The translations under genes were made by a program, and so were the position numbers. Below the pieces are notes generated by a model that saw nothing but the letters and a program-made list of their open reading frames with translations, was not told where the DNA came from and searched no databases. 5,494 nucleotides of DNA from an uncultured bacterium. Lineage in GTDB: Bacteria; Bacillota; Clostridia; Lachnospirales; Lachnospiraceae. The stretch spans positions 1 through 5,494 of the forward strand of contig CAMGRE010000159.1 of the NCBI GenBank assembly GCA_946061355.1, in the 5' to 3' direction. Below are positions 1-4,917 of the stretch, piece after piece. Position 1 is the first letter of the stretch. Every line of letters starts with the position of its first letter.

Positions 1-1146
1 AAATACCGGACGCTTCTTGCCAGAGAGCAGGAGAAACGCGAGATACAGGAAGGCCTGATCAGAGCCTGCAATGTGATTGATCTGATCATAGAGATCCTCA
101 GGGGATCAAAAGACCGTGCGATGGCAAAAGCATGCCTTGTTGAGGGCAAGACGGATGGTATCCGGTTCCGCTCGAAAGAGTCTAAGGTGATGGCGCAGAT
201 GCTTCAGTTTACGGAGCGTCAGGCGAATGCGATCCTCGAGATGCGTCTGTACAAGCTGATCGGTCTGGAACTGGATGCCCTTGTGAAAGAACATGATGAG
301 ACCGTAGCAAATATCTATCGTTATGAGGATATTCTGGAGCGCCGCGATTCCATGGCACAGGTGATCATGAATGAACTGGATCAGATCAAGAAAGAATACG
401 CACATCCGAGAAAGACGGTGATCGAGGACGGCGAGGAAGCTGTCTTTGAGGAGAGGAAGCCGGAGGAGATGGATGTCATGTTCCTGATGGATCGCTTCGG
501 ATATGCCAAAACCATTGATATGGCAACTTATGACAGAAATAAAGAAGCTGCAGATGCGGAGAACCGGTTCGTCTTTTCCTGCAAGAATACGGGAAGAGTC
601 TGTCTCTTTACCGATACGGGCGTACTTCATACGATCAAGGTTGCGGATGTTCCGTTCGGAAAGTTCAGAGACAAGGGTGTTCCGATCGATAATGTGAGTA
701 ATTATGACTCCGGCAGGGAGCGCATCGTCTATCTGACCAGTCAGACCGAATTGAATCTGTACCGGCTGATCTTTGTCACAAAGCAGTCCATGATGAAAGT
801 GGTGGATGGCGGTGAATTTGATGTGGCAAAACGGACGGTTGCGGCGACCAAACTGCAGGAGGAAGATGCGGTGGTGAGTGTCGCACCGATCAGAGAGCAG
901 AAAAATATCGTACTAAAAACAAATGACGGGTATTTCCTGCGTTTCCCGATCGAGGAGATCCCCGAGAAAAAGAAGGGCGCTGTCGGTGTGCGCGGCATGA
1001 AGCTTGGCGCAAAGGATTCTGTTGAAGCGGTATATTATACGCAGAATGCGGTGGAAACAACAATCCCATACGGAAGCAGGGAACTGGAATTAAATAAAAT
1101 CAGACTCGGCAAACGTGATACCAAAGGAGTGAAGGTGCGCTTATGA
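1..1146 (+). CDS. parC: DNA topoisomerase IV (type IIA) subunit A, ParC-like, 3' part
   Basis: The reading frame is open from base 1, so the start and the catalytic tyrosine domain lie upstream; 381 residues are visible. Type IIA topoisomerases pass one duplex through another with ATP, and the A subunit carries the DNA-cleaving tyrosine. Visible residues 1-157 are the coiled-coil tower and C-gate dimerisation region; FTERQANAILEMRLYKLIGLE at about 70-90 matches GyrA/ParC. From about residue 158 comes a beta-pinwheel tail with about four recognisable blades (starting near FLMDRFGYAK, TGRVCLFTDTG, LIFVTKQSMM and LKTNDGYFLRF). Where GyrA has the QRRGGKG box after its first blade motif, this protein reads ATYDRNKEAADAEN, so the GyrA box needed for DNA wrapping is absent. 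This favours a topoisomerase IV-like decatenase over gyrase. The TGA stop overlaps the rsmD start (ATGA). The family call is very secure; ParC versus a divergent GyrA paralogue is less so because the N-terminal half is missing. Confidence 0.9.
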   Translation, partial: KYRTLLAREQEKREIQEGLIRACNVIDLIIEILRGSKDRAMAKACLVEGKTDGIRFRSKESKVMAQMLQFTERQANAILEMRLYKLIGLELDALVKEHDETVANIYRYEDILERRDSMAQVIMNELDQIKKEYAHPRKTVIEDGEEAVFEERKPEEMDVMFLMDRFGYAKTIDMATYDRNKEAADAENRFVFSCKNTGRVCLFTDTGVLHTIKVADVPFGKFRDKGVPIDNVSNYDSGRERIVYLTSQTELNLYRLIFVTKQSMMKVVDGGEFDVAKRTVAATKLQEEDAVVSVAPIREQKNIVLKTNDGYFLRFPIEEIPEKKKGAVGVRGMKLGAKDSVEAVYYTQNAVETTIPYGSRELELNKIRLGKRDTKGVKVRL

Positions 1147-1700
1147 GAGTGATCGCAGGAACGGCGAGGAGCCTGCCTTTGAAGACTCCCGCCGGAATGG
1201 ATACAAGGCCTACTACCGACAGAATCAAGGAGACACTGTTCAATATGCTGCAGCCGGATATTCCAGGGGCAGTTTTTGCAGATCTCTTCAGCGGCAGCGG
1301 AGGAATTGCGATCGAAGCCCTGAGCAGGGGCGCGGGTCGGGCATATCTTGTGGAAAACGGTCGTCAGGCACTTAGGTGCATTCAGGACAATCTGCGTTTC
1401 ACCAAGATGTCGGATCGAGCCGTTGTACTTGGACAGGATGTGATCGCCGCTCTTTCCAGGATTCCCGAAAAGCGTCTTGATCTTATTTTTATGGATCCGC
1501 CTTATAATCAACAGTGGGAGCAGCGGGTGCTCGAATGCCTTGCGGATAAGTCTTATGTGACACAGGAGACAAAGATCATCGTGGAAGCTTCCCTTGATAC
1601 GGATTTTGATTATCTGGATGAGATGGGGTTTGCAATTTTAAAAGAAAAGGTGTATAAAACCAATAAGCATGTGTTTATAGGGAGGAAAAAAATATCATGA
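1143..1700 (+). CDS. rsmD: 16S rRNA (guanine(966)-N2)-methyltransferase RsmD
   Basis: A 185-residue protein of normal RsmD length. The family uses S-adenosylmethionine to methylate N2 of G966 (E. coli numbering) in 16S rRNA during assembly of the small ribosomal subunit, in the cytoplasm. The family N-terminus is clear: MRVIAG at 1-6 and DTRPTTDRIKETLFN at 20-34. The SAM-binding motif I is DLFSGSGGIAIEALSRGA at 47-64, and the catalytic amino-methyltransferase motif is DPPY at 118-121, preceded by LDLIFM. The ATG overlaps the upstream stop as ATGA. Possible Shine-Dalgarno sites are AAAGGAG at 1123-1129 (13 bases away, long) and GAAGGTG at 1131-1137 (5 bases away), so translation probably relies partly on coupling to the upstream gene. 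It ends inside the coaD start, again ATGA. The homologue in B. subtilis is ylbH, also next to coaD (ylbI). Nothing appears missing or broken. Confidence 0.95.
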   Translation: MRVIAGTARSLPLKTPAGMDTRPTTDRIKETLFNMLQPDIPGAVFADLFSGSGGIAIEALSRGAGRAYLVENGRQALRCIQDNLRFTKMSDRAVVLGQDVIAALSRIPEKRLDLIFMDPPYNQQWEQRVLECLADKSYVTQETKIIVEASLDTDFDYLDEMGFAILKEKVYKTNKHVFIGRKKIS

Positions 1701-2185
1701 AGGCAGCAATTTATCCGGGAAGCTTTGACCCGGTTACTTACGGACATCTGGATGTCATCAGACGTGCCGCCGATATTTTTGATGAATTGACGATAAGCGT
1801 GTTGAATAATGTCAAAAAGACTCCATTGTTTTCTGTGGAGGAACGTGTTAAAATACTGAAAGAAGCAACGAAGGATTTGAAAAATGTAAAAGTGGATTCC
1901 TTTAGCGGTCTCTTAGTGGATTATGCAAAAGAAAAGAATATTCATGTTGTTGTGAGGGGTTTAAGAGCGATCACGGATTTTGAATATGAGCTTCAGAACG
2001 CTCAGACAAATCGTCTGCTTTCCGGCGAGAAGCTGGATACGATGTTCCTTACCACCAGTCTTGAATATGCCTATCTGAGTTCTACCACGGTAAAAGAGAT
2101 TGCAAGCTTTGGCGGTGATATTTCCGCCTGTGTTCCCGAGTTTGTTGCGGATCTGATTTATAAAAAATATGGAGTGACAAGATGA
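1697..2185 (+). CDS. coaD: Pantetheine-phosphate adenylyltransferase (CoA biosynthesis)
   Basis: A 162-residue protein, close to the usual length of about 160. It transfers AMP from ATP to 4'-phosphopantetheine, giving dephospho-CoA and pyrophosphate, the penultimate step of coenzyme A synthesis; the family acts as a cytosolic hexamer. Visible motifs are YPGSFDPVTYGH at 6-17, containing the nucleotidyltransferase (T/H)xGH signature (T14-H17), a lysine pair at 40-41 in the substrate-binding position, VRGLRAITDFEYELQ at 86-100 with the conserved arginines R87 and R90, and YLSSTTVKE at 126-134, the C-terminal S-x-x-V-K-E type motif. The Shine-Dalgarno site AGGGAGG at 1679-1685 is strong and sits 11 bases before the ATG, inside the end of rsmD. 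Start and stop both overlap neighbours as ATGA. By hand count, 1801-1920 is about 36% GC against about 50% in a sampled stretch of parC; this is a mild dip and does not indicate transfer. Confidence 0.97.
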   Translation: MKAAIYPGSFDPVTYGHLDVIRRAADIFDELTISVLNNVKKTPLFSVEERVKILKEATKDLKNVKVDSFSGLLVDYAKEKNIHVVVRGLRAITDFEYELQNAQTNRLLSGEKLDTMFLTTSLEYAYLSSTTVKEIASFGGDISACVPEFVADLIYKKYGVTR

Positions 2186-2781
2186 GCAGTAAGATTGAAC
2201 AGTTGATTGATGAGATTGAAGAATATATAGATGGCTGTAAGTATCAGGCATTGTCCAACACAAAAATCATTGTAAATAAAGAGGAGATCGATGCGCTGCT
2301 CAGAGAGCTTCGCATGAAGACACCCGATGAGATCAAACGGTATCAGAAGATCATCAGCCAGAAGGAAGCGATCTTGAACGATGCCAAGGAGAAAGCGGAG
2401 GCGCTTCTGCAGCAGACCGCCGTTCAGACGAATGAACTGATCAACGAGCATGAGATCATGCAGCAGGCTTATGCACAGGCAAATGAGATTGTGACCATGG
2501 CGACGAAACAGGCACAGGAGATCCGGGACAATGCGGTCATTGAAGCCAATTCTTACCGTGCAGCCGCCATACAATATATGGATGATAACCTCAGAAATCT
2601 TGAGAGCATTATCGAGCATACGATGGGTACCACATCAAAACATTTCCAGGAGACGCTTGGCTCCCTGCAAAACTGTCTGGATATCGTCAAATCAAACCAG
2701 ATGGAACTCCATCCGGCAGATGTTGAGGCGGAGCCGGAACAGTCTGATGAGGACAATATCAACCTTGATATGATCAAATAA
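2182..2781 (+). CDS. Coiled-coil protein of unknown function downstream of coaD (V-ATPase subunit H / DivIVA-like in composition)
   Basis: A 199-residue soluble protein with no signal peptide or membrane segment. It resembles the Clostridia family often labelled 'ATPase' or 'vacuolar H+-ATPase subunit H' and found next to coaD; I see no Walker motif, so the ATPase label is unsupported. Residues 1-25 form an acidic helix (IEQLIDEIEEYIDG). Residues 28-51 carry the family's short conserved module, IIVNKEEIDALLRELRMKTP, seen in relatives as roughly 'vLVDkEELLdlldelR..lPdEI'. Residues 52-145 are a long Ala/Gln/Glu-rich coiled coil like those of F-type ATPase subunit b and DivIVA-type proteins (AKEKAEALLQQ, QANEIVTMATKQAQEI). 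The end is an acidic, probably disordered tail (about 178-199). GGAG at 2171-2174 lies 7 bases before the ATG, which overlaps the coaD stop (ATGA). Tight coupling suggests steady housekeeping expression. A scaffold or division role is only a guess from the fold. Confidence 0.85.
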   Translation: MSSKIEQLIDEIEEYIDGCKYQALSNTKIIVNKEEIDALLRELRMKTPDEIKRYQKIISQKEAILNDAKEKAEALLQQTAVQTNELINEHEIMQQAYAQANEIVTMATKQAQEIRDNAVIEANSYRAAAIQYMDDNLRNLESIIEHTMGTTSKHFQETLGSLQNCLDIVKSNQMELHPADVEAEPEQSDEDNINLDMIK

Positions 2782-2805
2782 CATTGTTTTGGGAAAGCAG
2801 AAAAT

Positions 2806-2843
2806 AAATGGCTGTGGCGCAATACACAGCCATTTTTGTTTTT
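2806..2843 (+). terminator. Rho-independent terminator ending the parC-rsmD-coaD-coiled-coil block
   Basis: Perfect 11-bp inverted repeat AAATGGCTGTG (2806-2816) and CACAGCCATTT (2825-2835) around an 8-base loop, followed by a T-rich tail through 2843 (TTTTGTTTTT after the stem overlap). It lies 24 bases after the coiled-coil gene's stop. The last T is directly adjacent to the GGGAGG Shine-Dalgarno site of the amidase gene, so the same DNA also serves as the amidase leader. The minus strand also has a short T-rich run after the hairpin, but there is no minus-strand gene here for it to serve. Confidence 0.92.
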
Positions 2844-2856
2844 GGGAGGATGAAGA

Positions 2857-3888
2857 ATGAAATTATTCAGGAACCTGATATCATTATTTATGACAGCTGC
2901 ATTGCTTTTACAACCGTTAACCGTCTTCGCAGGACAGCCTGAACAGGTACAGAAAGCGCATCAAAATATTGTGGTCGTGATTGATCCGGGGCATGGCGGA
3001 ACGAATCTCGGCGGACAGATTCCGGGACTCGATGAAAAGAATATGACGCTTGTCACGGCGCTTGCCATGAAGGAGGAACTGGAGAAATATGAGGGAGTCA
3101 CCGTATATCTTACAAGATACGGAGATGAGACGTTATCTCTGCAGGAACGGGCACAGCTGGCTGCGTCGGTAAATGCTGATTTTCTGTTCAGTCTGCATTA
3201 CAACAAAGCGGTGCCTCCGAGGCTTTACGGCGCGGAGGTATGGATCCCGTCACTGGGAGATAACTATGCCAAAGGCTATGCGGTGGGGGATCTGGTGCTG
3301 AATGAGCTGTGCGATCAGTACGGCCTGTACCGCAGAGGGATCAAGACAAGGATCAACACAAGGGGCACAGATTATTACGGTGTTATCCAGCATTCTGTCG
3401 CATTAGGGATACCGGCTGTGATCATCGAGCATTGCCATATCGATAACAATCATGATCTGCAGTATTTTAATTCCATAGAGAAGATGCAGAAGTTCGGACA
3501 GCTTGACGCAACAGGTGTGGCGAAATATTTCCGTCTGAAATCGAGCGTTCTCGGCGTGGATTATTCCGGGCAGCAGATCGCAGCAGTCGGTTCTCCCGCC
3601 ATCCCGGTGATACAGGACCTGACTCCACCGGAGAAAGCTGAGATACAGTATCTTTCCGCCGGGAACGGAAAGGTACAGATCCGGATCAATGCTTCGGACA
3701 GTCAGAGCGGTATCTATTACTATGATTACAGCACGGACGGCGGTGTGACATTCTCCGATCTGCTTCCCTGGGACGGTGTGGGAAACACCAAATCCGTATG
3801 GCTTCCGACAGGCGGAAAGCAGATCACGGTACGTGTGTATAACCAGTATGATTTGTGTACTCAGAGCAATATCCTTGCCATGAAATAA
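2857..3888 (+). CDS. Secreted N-acetylmuramoyl-L-alanine amidase (Amidase_3 type) with C-terminal Ig-like domain
   Basis: A 343-residue exported peptidoglycan hydrolase. Zinc amidases of this family cut the bond between N-acetylmuramic acid and L-alanine of the stem peptide. Residues 1-25 are a Sec signal peptide (KLFRN, hydrophobic core, likely cleavage after VFA at 23-25). The catalytic domain spans about 37-228. Zinc ligands are H46 in VVIDPGHGG, E60 in LDEKNMTL and H114 in FSLHYN. The catalytic glutamate is E191 in IIEHCHIDN, where most relatives read close to VETGFLSN. Residues about 250-343 form a beta-rich module with DSQSGIYYYDYSTDGG at 281-296, typical of bacterial Ig-like repeats on surface proteins; it may bind the wall or space the enzyme. 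Shine-Dalgarno GGGAGG (2844-2849) lies 7 bases before the ATG. The ATG at 2850 is out of frame. No -35/-10 pair is obvious between the terminator and the start. The 3' end overlaps the minus-strand ylbJ-like gene by 28 bp. Whether it acts in division, growth or sporulation cannot be read from the sequence. Confidence 0.93.
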   Translation: MKLFRNLISLFMTAALLLQPLTVFAGQPEQVQKAHQNIVVVIDPGHGGTNLGGQIPGLDEKNMTLVTALAMKEELEKYEGVTVYLTRYGDETLSLQERAQLAASVNADFLFSLHYNKAVPPRLYGAEVWIPSLGDNYAKGYAVGDLVLNELCDQYGLYRRGIKTRINTRGTDYYGVIQHSVALGIPAVIIEHCHIDNNHDLQYFNSIEKMQKFGQLDATGVAKYFRLKSSVLGVDYSGQQIAAVGSPAIPVIQDLTPPEKAEIQYLSAGNGKVQIRINASDSQSGIYYYDYSTDGGVTFSDLLPWDGVGNTKSVWLPTGGKQITVRVYNQYDLCTQSNILAMK

Positions 3889-4853
3889 AAGTACAGCCCG
3901 GTAATCGCTGTCTGGATAAGCTTATGCCGGACATATTCATGCAATGACAGGTCCGTGTGCGCGATCATACTGTAGGTCTGTGCGATACAGGATGCTCCGC
4001 CGAAGGGAAGGAGCGTCAGGGTCAGATAAGGATGTTTTTTCCCGAACGAAACAATGCCGCCGGTGATTTCAAGGAGCAGCGACAGCAGCGGAAGACACGT
4101 TTCCCTGATATCTGCCGGACAGTCTGAAAACAGGAGCACAGGAAACATATTCAGCATATTAAAAAAGATCATGTAGCCGCCAAGCTTTGTGATGGAATCA
4201 AGACCAGATGAGACGGCCTCATCCAGGGCTGTGGCAAAGGGAAGCGGTCCGGCACTGCTGTCATAAGGATGGTCAGAATGAGTCAAAGTTGCTGTGTGTG
4301 GCCCGCGCAGGTCATGATAAACGGTGTGACGCAGAACGATTCCGTAGAGGAAAGGCAGTCCGTACATACCGAAGAGACAGAGCATCACAGAAAGTCCGGT
4401 CGAATATCCCGTAATTTGAAGTGTTGACATTACAAAGCCGATGAAAAATATGGGGCCGATATTATTACAGAAAGAGAGCAGATATTGGGCTTCCCGTCGT
4501 GAAAGATTTCCCTTGGCATACAGTTCGGCACAGATTTTTGCGCCCATTGGAAAGCCGCAGAGAAAACCGGTAATAATGACATAGAGACAGTCATCCCTCA
4601 GAGAAAATAGAGGGTTCAGAAGCGGACTGAAAAATTTTGCAAATATACCGGTCAATTCCATGCGGATCATAATCCCGGTGATTACCATAAACGGAAAAAG
4701 GGTCGGGATCATCCGGTCAAACCAGGTGGTCAGACCGATTCCGGCATAATGGAACGAACATTTCGGAAAAATAAGCAGTCCAAAGATGACGGCGGCACAG
4801 GGAAGGATCCGAAGAAAAGTTTTCAATGTCTTGTTTTTTATTTTTTTTTGCAA
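3861..4853 (-). CDS. ylbJ: YlbJ-like sporulation integral membrane protein (nucleoside-recognition/Gate domain family)
   Basis: From the chosen TTG start (4853-4851) this is a 330-residue, highly hydrophobic multi-pass membrane protein; B. subtilis YlbJ is somewhat longer (about 400). Family hallmarks are a Gate-type segment RMIPTLFPFMVITGIMI at 47-63, GFPMGAKI at 100-107 (compare GYPIGAKI in YlbJ), and LLSFCNNIGPIFFIG at 125-139. A second half with similar helices includes ITKLGGYMIFFNMLN. A hydrophilic loop of about 35 residues (roughly 170-205) separates the halves. YlbJ is needed for sporulation in B. subtilis, and its molecular substrate is unknown to me. The frame runs upstream to 5006, but that would overlap the divergent pseudouridine synthase. 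The stretch before the TTG (HHFPCLWGDF) is not membrane-like, and TGGGGTGAT (4865-4857) gives a strong Shine-Dalgarno site 7 bases before the TTG. Codons 3-5 lie in a run of nine A. SpmA-like relatives share the domain, so the exact symbol is moderately sure. Confidence 0.78.
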   Translation of the reverse strand: MQKKIKNKTLKTFLRILPCAAVIFGLLIFPKCSFHYAGIGLTTWFDRMIPTLFPFMVITGIMIRMELTGIFAKFFSPLLNPLFSLRDDCLYVIITGFLCGFPMGAKICAELYAKGNLSRREAQYLLSFCNNIGPIFFIGFVMSTLQITGYSTGLSVMLCLFGMYGLPFLYGIVLRHTVYHDLRGPHTATLTHSDHPYDSSAGPLPFATALDEAVSSGLDSITKLGGYMIFFNMLNMFPVLLFSDCPADIRETCLPLLSLLLEITGGIVSFGKKHPYLTLTLLPFGGASCIAQTYSMIAHTDLSLHEYVRHKLIQTAITGLYFYFMARILL

Positions 4854-4857
4854 AAAA
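4844..4857. repeat. Perfect 14-bp A/T palindrome over the ylbJ start codon
   Basis: TTTTTTGCAAAAAA reads identically on both strands and contains the TTG start codon of the ylbJ-like gene. On the minus strand its A side extends to nine A (complement of 4841-4849), followed by T and six more A. The A/T tract lies about 30 bp upstream of the candidate -10 of the divergent rsuA gene, so it could also bend DNA or act as an UP-like element. That role is inference. Confidence 0.6.
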
Positions 4858-4865
4858 TCACCCCA
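4857..4865 (-). promoter_or_regulatory. Ribosome binding site that fixes the TTG start of the ylbJ-like gene
   Basis: On the minus strand the sequence reads TGGGGTGAT, which pairs with the 16S rRNA tail along GGAGGTGAT at eight positions, one of them a G-U wobble. Seven bases separate its GGGG core from the TTG at 4853. No in-frame ATG or GTG lies nearby except the ATG at 4919, which would run back over the start codon of the divergent gene. A GTG inside this site (about 4861-4859) is out of frame and meets TAA after the A-run. Confidence 0.7.
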
Positions 4866-4880
4866 AAGACAGGGAAAATG

Positions 4881-4897
4881 ATGTATACTCAATACAT
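4881..4897. repeat. Short inverted repeat overlapping the candidate -10 in the divergent spacer
   Basis: ATGTAT (4881-4886), five-base spacer ACTCA, ATACAT (4892-4897). The dyad covers the candidate TATACT element and sits between two divergent genes, a position typical of operators. An adjacent 8-bp palindrome ACATATGT lies at 4894-4901. The arms are short and AT-rich, so chance is a real alternative. Confidence 0.3.
4884..4889 (+). promoter_or_regulatory. Candidate -10 element for the pseudouridine synthase gene
   Basis: TATACT differs from the sigma-A consensus TATAAT at one position and would start RNA near 4896, leaving a leader of about 22 bases that includes the Shine-Dalgarno site GGAGAGG (4906-4912). 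A T-G pair lies directly before it but not at the exact extended -10 spacing. At the expected -35 spacing (near 4861-4866) there is only CCCCAA, so the promoter is weak, activator-dependent, or wrongly placed by me. Confidence 0.4.
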
Positions 4898-4917
4898 ATG
4901 TGCCGGGAGAGGGATTC

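Noticed and set aside
106..630. Minus-strand open frame of 174 codons inside the topoisomerase gene
   Set aside because: It lies wholly within a clear ParC-type coding region on the other strand, has no recognisable motif and no independent signal for expression.
1035..1511. Minus-strand open frame across the parC-rsmD junction
   Set aside because: Shadow of two well-supported genes; composition and residues show no family features.
1801..1920. AT-rich stretch in coaD as a sign of horizontal transfer
   Set aside because: The dip is modest, the gene is a complete housekeeping enzyme in conserved order, and both ends are interlocked with its neighbours.
2158..2619. Minus-strand hydrophobic open frame opposite the coiled-coil gene
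   Set aside because: Apparent Leu/Ile richness is the expected complement of Glu/Gln/Lys-rich codons of the coiled coil; not a real membrane protein.
2782..2805. Promoter for the amidase between the upstream stop and the hairpin (TTGTTT with AAATAA)
   Set aside because: The spacing of about 13 bases is too short for sigma-A and the -10 match is poor.
3801..3823. Possible hairpin GCTTCCG/CGGAAAGC near the amidase 3' end
   Set aside because: Short stem with a bulge inside coding sequence and no T-tract on either strand; not supported as a terminator.
3911..3932. Palindrome ATAAGCTTAT with flanking CTGG/CCGG as a terminator for the convergent pair
   Set aside because: Imperfect stem, no following T-run, and located within the ylbJ-like coding region; likely chance.
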